The notes under the pieces: generated by a model
Database searches by the model: none
What the model was told of the DNA's origin: nothing
Seen by the model: only the letters and a program-made list of their open reading frames with translations
Shown here: in pieces, positions 47,101 through 53,758 of the stretch
Layout of the letters: the number at the start of each line of letters is the position of its first letter
Position numbering within the stretch: the stretch's first letter is position 1
Source of the DNA: an uncultured Eubacteriales bacterium
GTDB lineage: Bacteria; Bacillota; Clostridia; Christensenellales; DTU072
Length of the DNA: 64,000 nucleotides
Assembly: GCA_949292905.1 (NCBI GenBank)
Contig: CASFAV010000004.1
Coordinates: forward strand, 1-64,000
Direction: 5' to 3'
Position numbers and translations under genes: made by a program

Positions 47101-49736
47101 CGGTCAACGTGATAGACGCGGTATTCGATAACGGCGTATTCTACATAGAAAGAGTTTATCGCGGCGAAGCGTACACCCTCGAGACGGAACTAACGATGGG
47201 TACCGGGCTCACGACCACGATACGCATCAATAACGCAGCCACCGACAAATACACCGACGTGGGCGAATATACCGCGCTCGTATCGGTGACCGGCGACTCC
47301 TATTTCGCTGGTACCACCGCCACGGTGCGCATAACCGTGAAACCCTACGATCTCGGCGAGCTCTCCCCTCTCGCCGCGCTCGAAGAAGGCAGTAGGAAAA
47401 AGACTTACGGCGACTCCGATCCGTCGTTCGCGGCAACGGTCGGCGGTCTTAACGACGCGCAGGTAAGCGTATCGTTTACCCGCTCCGCGGGAGAGAACGC
47501 AGGCTCCTACCTCTTCGACTCCGTTACGGTCCACGATAAGAACTACACCGCAAGCGTAGCCGCAGACGAATATTTCACCGTCGAAGCGCGCCCGATAGAG
47601 ATAGTGCCCGCCACCTTCAAAAAGACGTACGGCGCGCTCGATCCCGAACTCGTTCAGACCGTGACTTCCGACGTCGGAGAGATCTTCAAAGTAACCTTCT
47701 CAAGAGAAGACGGCTATAACGCGGGAAGCTACGATATTACCTCCGTAACGCTCGAAGAAGGTTTCGCCGCTAACTACAGCGCCGTACTCGGCGAAGCGGA
47801 AGACAAGTTCATAGTCGTTCCCAAAGCCGCCACCGTGACGGCGAACGCCATCACTCGCGTCTTCGACGCGACGGACGGCGGCGTAACGCTCACGTATACC
47901 GCCGACGGATTCCTCTATGACGACGCCGAAGCGCTCGAAGGAGCGCTCGGGATAGCGGACCTCGAGAACCTTCCCGTGGAAGCGGGCACCTACGAGATAA
48001 TAGCAGCGACCGCATTCGCGCACCCCGACTACACGGTGACCTTCGTCGGCGCGGAATACGTAATCGAGCGCGCTCCCGTAACTGTTATTTCCAATAGCGT
48101 AAGCTACGAATACGGAGTAGAGATCGCGCCGTTCACGTACAGCGTCGAGGGCACGGTCTACGCGGAATACCCCCTCTCGGGCGAACTCGGCTTGCTCTCC
48201 TCGTTCAACGTGGGCAGTCACGCAATACCGCAGGGAACTCTTACCGACGAGAACAACCCCAACTACGATATCGCTTACGTAGCGGGCACTTGCGAAATAA
48301 CGGTGATAACGGTAACGGTAACGCCCGTTCCTCTTACCGAACAGGTCTACGGCGACGCTCCCGCGGTCATCGCTTATACGATAAGCGGTAACGTGGTGAG
48401 CGCAGACGTCGGCGAAAACGGTATGTTTATCCGCGGTGCGCTCGCGTGCTCCGGCGTTTCCGCAGGAGATCACGCTATAGAGATTGGCACGCTCCGCGAA
48501 GAAAACCCCGACTACGTGATAGAATTCGAACCCGCAGGCGCGATATACAGGATAACGCCGAGAACTCTGACCGTCACATCCAATGAAGTAAGCGTATATT
48601 ACGGCGACGCCGAAGCCGAGCTCACCTACTCCGTCGAAGGTCTCGTCGAAGGCGACTCTCTTGCCGGCGCGCTCTCGCGCGTGGCAGGCAATTCCGTAGG
48701 CGCCTACGCGATAAACATCGGCGACCTTAACGCGTATAACGCGGAAGACTACGAAGTCAAATTCGTTTCCGCAAACTACGTTATCATGCCGAGACCGCTC
48801 ACCGTGCAGATATCCGACCAAAGCTCCGAATACTCCGAAACGGGCGAATACGCTTTCGACGGAACCGCTTATAAGATAACCGAAGGCACCGTAGTCGAAG
48901 GCGACAACGTCGGCATAACGATCGCAAAAGAAGCGGGCACGGCTATGGGATTATACGCTATAACCGGCACATATACCAATAAGAATTACGACGTTACCTT
49001 CGTAAACGGCGTATACGAAATAAAGAAGTATTCGAGCTTTATAAGCTATACGGCGAGCGTATCCTTAATTTACGACGGCACCGCATACGTTATCGACGCC
49101 ACCTGCTCGAGCGGCGCGCCAGTGCTCGTAACCTACGAACTTAACGGCGAAATAAGTCACGTCAACTCTTTCTCCGAAGTCGGCAAATACGTTATCACCC
49201 TTACCGCCGAGGAAACCGACAGCTATTACGCCCCCGCCGTCGCGGCTATGGAGATAACCATTCTGCGCGACGTACTGCTTGCCGAGGATGGCGGCATCGA
49301 TATCCGCGTGGATAACGAAGACGGTTTCGATCCCGACATATCTGTCGAAATGGAGAAACTCCCGCAAAACGATCCCGGTATCAATTCCGTTATCTCATCT
49401 TCCGAATCCATAGTACGCGCGTATAACGTGCAGGTCGTGGACGGCAACGGCGAGCTCACCACGGGCATAAACAATCCGTCGATCTCCGTGAAGGTCCCCA
49501 CCGCTCTCAGAGACAACGACACCGTTAAAGTGATCGTCAAGGAAAACGGCAACTATTCCGTAAGACTGCTGGAGGTACGAGAGGACTACGTCACGATAGA
49601 TAACGCCGCGGAGGTTACCACGATAGCGTTCATCAGCGAAGCCGAAAGCGATTATCTCATATATATCCTCATCGGCTGCGCCGCGCTCATAATTATCGTT
49701 TCCACGATAGTATTTATGTTCCGCAAGAGAGCGTGA
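41175..49736 (+). CDS. Giant MBG/YDG-repeat surface protein (2853 residues)
   Basis: Start at the ATG at 41175, eight bases after GGAGG; an ATG 16 codons earlier has no such site. A signal/anchor helix spans about 10-30. A beta domain and an Ig-like segment run to about 295. An InlB-type repeat (GYYFTGWV) spans about 300-395. Six YDG-type units follow (YNGG, YNGTT, YDGTT, YDGTD, YDGTT, YDGN at about 403-920). About 17 MBG-type units then run to about 2640, each starting like VTANALSQVFGEAERVLTV. A C-terminal domain (about 2700-2820) precedes a transmembrane helix (about 2826-2848) and the tail RKRA. No LPXTG motif, so it is membrane- rather than wall-anchored. MBG domains are mucin-binding or structural stalks in bacterial adhesins; binding target is inference. 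Confidence 0.93.
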   Translation: MSKKIVRKFSAFAIILVVMLASLCIFTLYQSSVNAVILDALDDIDIDTAQISSSLDRVDVAEAATMNPSISSITSTGSFIIMGGYERRTKVIGNTSGDKDNSVSAVSLNFSTRYANAKAGSALTYKLTAYVAANDQGRNLWISGTASSGSSVYGETTGSGFTLSTNTATLPTNSGSISSSFHLDVDWQAASVKVARIENLTIVIGTSDSTAPEVSATGLTGMNYTTSSQFKVKDTVAGIYSVSYTYYTLNNVPDSSKNKSFSYSSRTTETNIDMPYEGKYEITVEDNVGNKRTVTYYRYEADIQFKSANSSQGTVNVTAVTGKTSGSTYDVSATVTPANGYYFTGWVRTGDGGTANFGAGTYSSGKWEHKSQSVPAYSGGTITWTAQFAPISAWFNYTSGSSMTYNGGAQTNIASVSVKNDNGGTQLSYTLTYAGTSKAGNTYSSASKPVFAGTYYAELTVTKGGGVLGSGDSSASAFTINQATLTLTPQFTGTMSKTYNGTTAMPGVGCSTWTFDTTASPQKNDGLSASTRSDSEFSFKIPDANAGTKTIQICGAGGAVLNVGSSLSAYVSLSTTLGDAADRVASYSLVFSGTTATYTIAQKTVYVNLAYAGKITGYVGEALYNDVPGKVYDGTTDAVLSIELYGLENGETYSVGVSGTNAESGKTVHLTYDPYAFDYSIPGEYTIKVDSLTLKDGNGKASNYSLDSSSADCAGIYIVRKPVKLAISGETSKTYDGTDVATPTVVFAAGYEPLQKDNISISAGTAIYSQAAVGTGLTVTLSGYSLSGDLAGYYYLDTAPVTSSAGSITKRDLTVKFTYDGKVYDGTTDVNTNDFTFHYDELITGDDVTASCTATFDDANAGTRKVSSVDIAIDGSDVGNYSLTSTSYTLNAVTISRRSVEDNDDIVLILDTEGIPSHTYDGNEYTPAPEVKDTAINGGTDLIYDVDYTRGYSSLDRINAGTYYYIITGKGNYTGQKSFLFEITKSALSLTANDISLVYGQTLSASQIKGVAVNPLNESLVVDGTWSFVTEIAYNTSLASKGNIPLVSSSGTVTVLFTVVDTDTSPFNTRNYNLTKETTLELTVTPREISIVAKAQSSVYGTDPGFDKAAFTATVALAEGEILNFTPVTEDSTLSSGALECGVVYNSDVGNYPITSTFASENYTINYTEAFFTVTKLSVTVVPDSGQQKYFGDADPNAFTYTTTTTQSLASGFTVSLDGALARAAGETVGTYYYSLGTITDAANPNYTVTLNNTRSFNVLARPLNVTAYSYEVYFGEAFPALGFTVADGLDAVTPIVGTDDSGNYTLTVGTQTVIFEIDVIRTAKGSSVVSSAITVGSYDTYAVLGTNANFTVTAERGSFEILRRPVTVTPNGGQYKSYGSSDPVSFSYTVSLTPGYEGLTGDAQVTNYSITGALTREAGENVGSYEIYQGTVTDDNNPNYSITFTEGVTYTVERKSVVIVPVTVTIDFGDPLPDDDALTYTATGVLAGETLVGGLKFAPDVYELAAQGSVPVGNYDIVADSELNNDLNPNYDITEVRGKEALRVLALTAYIEADGNSIVFGTETYTLNFTAHDRKGNPIDKSFISGELALRDNVSGILAVGNYDIVLGTLACENYEIDLSGTPQLEVTPKLITVTSGDVSQIYGETRLTPEFSVTELVDGYKLDAQSALGVSYPDREAVGQYAVTLGNLESLNPNYDFAFDREYFYYITARPIVIVPDQGMTSVYGNTEVNITYTAYYYDDNSKAGLIGADTLGGKLSRENSTNKNVGIYKILLGTLNNSSAAGYNANYTVELSSTPVYYEITPRPVTVTANALSQVFGEAERVLTVTYSAGGLVGGDSLYGSPERENGVIPGVYAITQGTLGNDNGNNPNYKITFVGATYTITKRPVTFYAADASKGYGETDPESFDYYAFGGTGTSGNAFVSGYEPTVVITRAEGEYPASYAYSYSATGDYADYYIFTYRYDTQFTITRGQAAVNVIDAVFDNGVFYIERVYRGEAYTLETELTMGTGLTTTIRINNAATDKYTDVGEYTALVSVTGDSYFAGTTATVRITVKPYDLGELSPLAALEEGSRKKTYGDSDPSFAATVGGLNDAQVSVSFTRSAGENAGSYLFDSVTVHDKNYTASVAADEYFTVEARPIEIVPATFKKTYGALDPELVQTVTSDVGEIFKVTFSREDGYNAGSYDITSVTLEEGFAANYSAVLGEAEDKFIVVPKAATVTANAITRVFDATDGGVTLTYTADGFLYDDAEALEGALGIADLENLPVEAGTYEIIAATAFAHPDYTVTFVGAEYVIERAPVTVISNSVSYEYGVEIAPFTYSVEGTVYAEYPLSGELGLLSSFNVGSHAIPQGTLTDENNPNYDIAYVAGTCEITVITVTVTPVPLTEQVYGDAPAVIAYTISGNVVSADVGENGMFIRGALACSGVSAGDHAIEIGTLREENPDYVIEFEPAGAIYRITPRTLTVTSNEVSVYYGDAEAELTYSVEGLVEGDSLAGALSRVAGNSVGAYAINIGDLNAYNAEDYEVKFVSANYVIMPRPLTVQISDQSSEYSETGEYAFDGTAYKITEGTVVEGDNVGITIAKEAGTAMGLYAITGTYTNKNYDVTFVNGVYEIKKYSSFISYTASVSLIYDGTAYVIDATCSSGAPVLVTYELNGEISHVNSFSEVGKYVITLTAEETDSYYAPAVAAMEITILRDVLLAEDGGIDIRVDNEDGFDPDISVEMEKLPQNDPGINSVISSSESIVRAYNVQVVDGNGELTTGINNPSISVKVPTALRDNDTVKVIVKENGNYSVRLLEVREDYVTIDNAAEVTTIAFISEAESDYLIYILIGCAALIIIVSTIVFMFRKRA

Positions 49737-49766
49737 GCGTAAAATAAATTTTACGTTAACTTATAT

Positions 49767-49795
49767 TTTACGGGTCGCATGGCCCGTAAATTTTT
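49767..49795 (+). terminator. Terminator of the MBG-protein gene
   Basis: TTTACGGG pairs with CCCGTAAA and is followed by TTTTT, 30 nt after the stop. Confidence 0.88.
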
Positions 49796-49822
49796 GCATT
49801 TTACACGCGCGCGTGATATAAT
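49794..49822 (+). promoter_or_regulatory. Promoter of the acyltransferase gene
   Basis: TTGCAT at 49794-49799, 17-nt spacer, TATAAT at 49817-49822. It overlaps the end of the preceding terminator. Confidence 0.75.
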
Positions 49823-49868
49823 CGGTGAGATATAGAAACTAGGCCTAAACGATATGAGAGGTACAAGC

Positions 49869-51161
49869 ATGAAAAAAATATTGAAAGCGGAAATGTGGGA
49901 TAAGATGCAATATCTTTTCCGCAACTATTACGACCGCTCGATGCATGCGGTATATTACTACGACGGCACGATAGACGAGGAAGCGCTCAAAAAGGTCTAC
50001 GACGCCATACTGAAGAAGATACCCGTATTGCACTCCACGTTCCACAATAATTTCATTCGCCCCTATTGGACGGTGAACGAAGACTATACGAGCGCGGACT
50101 ATTTCGAACTCGTGGAAACGGACGACGTGTGGGGATACCTCGACAAATTCCTCGGCACGGAAATTTGCGCGCAAGGTAAAGTGCAATTCCGGGTAAAGCT
50201 TATCCGCTCCAAAGGCAAAGACGTACTCGCCACCGTGTGCAATCACATGTGCTTCGACGGACCGGACCTCAAATATTTCAATTCCAAAGTCGCCGAGACT
50301 TACACCGAATACAAAAAAAGCGGCAAGCTCGCGCCCGAAATAAAGTGCGGTACGAGAAGCGCCGAGCAAGTGTATTCCAAGATGAACGAGGAAGACTACA
50401 AGCACGCCAAATCTTTATACAAAAACGTTTCTACCGTAGAGAATAAGCATACGTTCCCGTTTGCGGAAAACGACGGTACGGAGCGCTCCCGTCTCGTGCT
50501 CCGCAAGCTCGACAAAGCCGCTTTCCTCGCGATGAAAGCGCGCGGCAAGGCGCAGGGCGCAACGATAAACGACATTATACTCGCGGCGTACTTCCGCGCT
50601 TTATTCAAAATCACAAAAGCGGATTCCCCGCTTACCGTACCCTGCATGTACGACCTGCGCAAATATATCGGCGGCTCCACGGCGGGACTTACGAACCTCA
50701 TCGGCTTCATGCCCTGCACGCTTTCTCCCGATTACGGCAAGGATATGGAAGAAACGGTGGAGAAAGTCAAAGAGGCGTTGCTTCCCGCCAAAAACGACAG
50801 ATTTACGGGGCTGTATTCGCTTCCCCTTCTTAAACTCGCCTATACGGTATTCCCGCATTGCATAAGCGAGATAGCGATAGGATTGGGCTATACGAATCCC
50901 TACATAGGAATGTCGAATATCGGCATACTCAAACCCGAAGAATGCGCCTTCGACGGAATGATGCCCTCGGACGCCTTCTATTCGGGTGCGATCAAATTCA
51001 AGCCGTATATGCAACTTGCGTTCACCACGTTCATGAACGAGATAACGTTCACGATAGGTATACGCGGCAACGATAAAGACGCAAAGATATTCTACGATTT
51101 CATCGGAGACGTGATAGCGGAGATCAAGGCTTACGCGGACTCCCCTCTCACCGTGCGCTGA
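49869..51161 (+). CDS. Condensation/WES-type CoA-dependent acyltransferase-like protein
   Basis: 430 residues from the ATG at 49869, which follows GAGAGG; an ATG five codons earlier lacks a site. It has the two-lobed fold of chloramphenicol-acetyltransferase-like enzymes. LKKVYDAILKKIPVLHSTF lies near the N-terminus, the catalytic HxxxDG motif appears as NHMCFDGPD (about residue 122), TINDIILAAYFRALF is the crossover helix, and PCMYDLRKYI sits in the second lobe. Relatives include PapA5-type and alcohol acyltransferases and condensation domains; no carrier protein or NRPS is nearby. The acceptor is unknown. It has its own promoter, so a link with the upstream adhesin is only positional. Confidence 0.78.
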   Translation: MKKILKAEMWDKMQYLFRNYYDRSMHAVYYYDGTIDEEALKKVYDAILKKIPVLHSTFHNNFIRPYWTVNEDYTSADYFELVETDDVWGYLDKFLGTEICAQGKVQFRVKLIRSKGKDVLATVCNHMCFDGPDLKYFNSKVAETYTEYKKSGKLAPEIKCGTRSAEQVYSKMNEEDYKHAKSLYKNVSTVENKHTFPFAENDGTERSRLVLRKLDKAAFLAMKARGKAQGATINDIILAAYFRALFKITKADSPLTVPCMYDLRKYIGGSTAGLTNLIGFMPCTLSPDYGKDMEETVEKVKEALLPAKNDRFTGLYSLPLLKLAYTVFPHCISEIAIGLGYTNPYIGMSNIGILKPEECAFDGMMPSDAFYSGAIKFKPYMQLAFTTFMNEITFTIGIRGNDKDAKIFYDFIGDVIAEIKAYADSPLTVR

Positions 51162-51235
51162 ACGCACGGCGAAAGCGCGGGAGAAAGGCGAAACAAATAT
51201 TCAACCGAAACAACAAATCGCGCAATCCTTACGCA

Positions 51236-51268
51236 AAACCCGCCCGATATTAGGGCGGGTATATTTAT
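51236..51268 (+). terminator. Terminator of the acyltransferase gene
   Basis: ACCCGCCC pairs with GGGCGGGT around GATATTA and is followed by the AT-rich run ATATTTATAT. Confidence 0.7.
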
Positions 51269-51324
51269 ATCCCGTAAAGTATTACGTCTCATATAAATAA
51301 ATATAAAATAAGATATATCATATA

Positions 51325-51451
51325 TCCGTATAATAAAGATTAACACAATAGCGCATTCTGCGCCCCACCAATAAGGCTAAAATACTTATTCTAATATTGA
51401 CAACAGTATATAGCGCATTCTGCGCCCGTCCGGGCAGACGGGCGCAACCGA
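51325..51451 (+). repeat. Upstream modules of dispersed repeat copy C
   Basis: TATATCCGTATAATAA and a TAGCGCATTCTGCGCC box match the opening of copy B. A second TAGCGCATTCTGCGCC box at about 51411 runs directly into the hairpin GCGCCCG/CGGGCGC (51422-51445). No coding frame is convincing in 51162-51826. Confidence 0.75.
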
Positions 51452-51533
51452 GAGCGATATACTATAAATCAAGCGATAAGATATTAATTTTAATTATTAT
51501 TCAATACCTTATCTCAACCACGCTATTGTAGAA

Positions 51534-51689
51534 GTAGTCGGCACCCGAGTGCGGTGGATTTTTGTTTAGCTGCAAGGGTAGGCGCGAAGGCTGTAGGTTT
51601 ACGCCGAGCAACGCTCCCGTAGCAGATAGACAAAAAGACTCGCTCACAGGGTGTTTAAGATTGCGCCCGTCCGGGCAGGCGGGCGCAAC
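51534..51689 (+). repeat. Dispersed repeat, copy C (156 bp)
   Basis: Starts GTAGTCGGCAC and ends in the hairpin GCGCCCG/CGGGCGC (51663-51686). Aligns end to end with copy A (40615-40771) except for one base. A continuous frame through the core (KGRREGCRF, APVADRQKDSLTGCLR) is partly conserved in copies A and B, but no start codon with a ribosome binding site exists. Confidence 0.85.
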
Positions 51690-51702
51690 CGAGAGCGCGC
51701 GC

Positions 51703-51827
51703 AGGTATTTTGCGCGCTTTTAATCTACCGTATGAAAAAACCGAAGCGAGTCGTTTTCTCGTACAGTTACATACGTTATTTACGTGTCGCTTCGGCTATT
51801 ATTATTTAGTTTGCGCGCAAAATACCT
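51703..51827. repeat. 15-bp inverted repeat downstream of the ABC operon
   Basis: AGGTATTTTGCGCGC (51703-51717) is the exact reverse complement of 51813-51827, which reaches the ABC-gene stop codon. It encloses the operon terminator. Confidence 0.85.
51735..51795 (-). terminator. Terminator of the marR-ABC operon
   Basis: CCGAAGCGA (51741-51749) pairs with TCGCTTCGG (51787-51795); the 37-nt loop has its own small hairpin. On the minus strand six T residues follow the stem. Confidence 0.75.
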
Positions 51828-53758
51828 TACTCCAATTCGAATGCGCCTGTATAGAGTTTGTAATAGGTTCCTTTCATGGCGAGCAACTCTTCGTGCGTGC
51901 CGCGTTCGATTATCCTGCCGTGGTCGAGAACGAGTATCATATCGGAATTGCGTACCGTACTCAATCTGTGCGCGATGACGAATACCGTTCTTCCCTTCAT
52001 GAGGTTATCCATGCCGCGCTGTACGATGGCTTCGGTACGTGTGTCTATCGAGCTCGTAGCTTCGTCGAGTATCATCACGGGCGGGTCTTCGAGCGCCGCT
52101 CGCGCTATCGATATGAGCTGCCGCTGTCCCTGAGAGAGTTCGGAACCGTTATTCGTAAGCATCGTATTATATCCGTCGGGCAGGCGCGTGATGAAGTCGT
52201 GCGCTCCCGCGAGTTTTGCCGCCGCTTCCAACTCCTCCTGCGTGGCGTCGAGCTTGCCGTAACGGATATTGTCGGCAACCGTTCCCGTAAAGAGGTTGAC
52301 GTCCTGCAATACCATTCCGAGCGAACGCCTTAAATCGGCTTTCTTTATCTTATTCACGTTGATACCGTCGTAACGTATCTTGCCGTCCTGTATATCGTAG
52401 AAGCGGTTGATAAGGTTGGTGATCGTCGTCTTACCCGCACCCGTCGCGCCGACGAAAGCTATCTTTTCGCCCGCTTTCGCGTTGATGCTGACGTCGTGAA
52501 GCACGATCTTGTCGGGAGTGTAGCCGAAATCCACCTCGAACATCTCGATATTGCCTTTGAGTTCGACGTAAGTCGTGGTATCGGTCGCTTTGTGATAATG
52601 CTTCCACGCCCATTGCCCGGTGCGCTCCGCACTCTCGGTAAGCGTGCCGTCGGGATTTTTGACGGCGTTGACGAGCATGACGTAGCCGTTATCGGCTTCG
52701 GGCTCCTCGTCGAGAAGTTCGAATATCCTTCCCGCGCCGGCAAGGCCCATGGCAACCATGTTGACCTGCATCGAAGTCTGACCTATCATCATCGCCATCT
52801 GACGGGCTATGCTCAAAAAGTATACGATGACGCCGATACTTATCACGTTAACGCCCTGAAGCCCGACGTTCATCGCCTTATACAGGAGCAGCAATCCGCC
52901 GAATACCGCGAGCAATACGTACATTATATTGCCGATGTTATTCAGTATAGGCATCAGAATGTTGCCGTAACGGTTGGCTTTGGACGAGTCGTCGAAAAGC
53001 TTGTTGTTGAGCTCTACGAATTTGGCTTTGCCCTCTTCCTCGTGGTTGAAGACTTTGACGACCTTCTGCCCGTTGACCATTTCTTCGATATAGCCTTCCG
53101 CCGTGGCGAGCGAACGTTGCTGGCTCATCATATATTTAGCGGAGCCGCCGCCCACCACTTTGACGATATAGAACATCACGCATATGACGATTATCACGAA
53201 CAGCGTCATCCAGAGGCTGTAGTATATCATCATTACGAATATAGCTATCATACTGATGAGACTCTGGAAAGTCTGCGGCAGGCTCTGTCCTATCATCTGA
53301 CGGAGCGCGTCGGTATCGTTGGTATAAGTGGACATTATGTCGCCGTGGGCGTGAGTGTCGAAGTATTTGATGGGCAAGGATTCCATCTTATGGAACATAT
53401 CCACGCGGAAGCGTTTGAGCGTGCCCTGCGTGATTATTGCGCCCAGTCTGGTGTATACGAAGGACGCTATCACGCCGACAACGTATATCGAGCCCATCGT
53501 GACGAGTATCTTGAGGAGATCTTTGGCGACGGAGTCCATACCGTTCTGTACTCCGGGAATGATACAGTCGTCGATAAGCTCCTGTAGATAGGTATTCGCT
53601 ATAACGCCCGAAATAGAGCTCGCCGCTATACACAGCGCTACTATTATCCAGTACGCCTTATAGCCTTCGAATACGTATTTCATCAAGCGGGTAACGGTGC
53701 CTTTTCTGATCTTCGGCATCGCCTGCATTCCTCTCTGCATCATGGGACCTCTAGGCAT
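51827..53758 (-). CDS. ABC exporter half-transporter with canonical ATPase site
   Basis: 643 residues: six-helix ABC membrane domain (about 25-330) followed by an ATPase domain. Walker A GATGAGKTT, signature LSQGQRQLI, Walker B MILDEATSS with the catalytic Glu, and the switch His in IAHRLST are all intact. Residues of about 355-400 form an extra insertion before the ATPase domain. It overlaps the preceding ABC gene by 8 nt and is probably its heterodimer partner, like BmrCD, LmrCD or YfiBC drug and lipid exporters. Substrate unknown; the MarR regulator upstream suggests drug or toxic-compound export. Confidence 0.93.
   Translation of the reverse strand: MPRGPMMQRGMQAMPKIRKGTVTRLMKYVFEGYKAYWIIVALCIAASSISGVIANTYLQELIDDCIIPGVQNGMDSVAKDLLKILVTMGSIYVVGVIASFVYTRLGAIITQGTLKRFRVDMFHKMESLPIKYFDTHAHGDIMSTYTNDTDALRQMIGQSLPQTFQSLISMIAIFVMMIYYSLWMTLFVIIVICVMFYIVKVVGGGSAKYMMSQQRSLATAEGYIEEMVNGQKVVKVFNHEEEGKAKFVELNNKLFDDSSKANRYGNILMPILNNIGNIMYVLLAVFGGLLLLYKAMNVGLQGVNVISIGVIVYFLSIARQMAMMIGQTSMQVNMVAMGLAGAGRIFELLDEEPEADNGYVMLVNAVKNPDGTLTESAERTGQWAWKHYHKATDTTTYVELKGNIEMFEVDFGYTPDKIVLHDVSINAKAGEKIAFVGATGAGKTTITNLINRFYDIQDGKIRYDGINVNKIKKADLRRSLGMVLQDVNLFTGTVADNIRYGKLDATQEELEAAAKLAGAHDFITRLPDGYNTMLTNNGSELSQGQRQLISIARAALEDPPVMILDEATSSIDTRTEAIVQRGMDNLMKGRTVFVIAHRLSTVRNSDMILVLDHGRIIERGTHEELLAMKGTYYKLYTGAFELE

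Noticed and set aside
49640-49736. LPXTG-type sorting signal in the giant surface protein
   Set aside because: Only a transmembrane helix and a short RKRA tail are present; no LPXTG-like motif precedes the helix.
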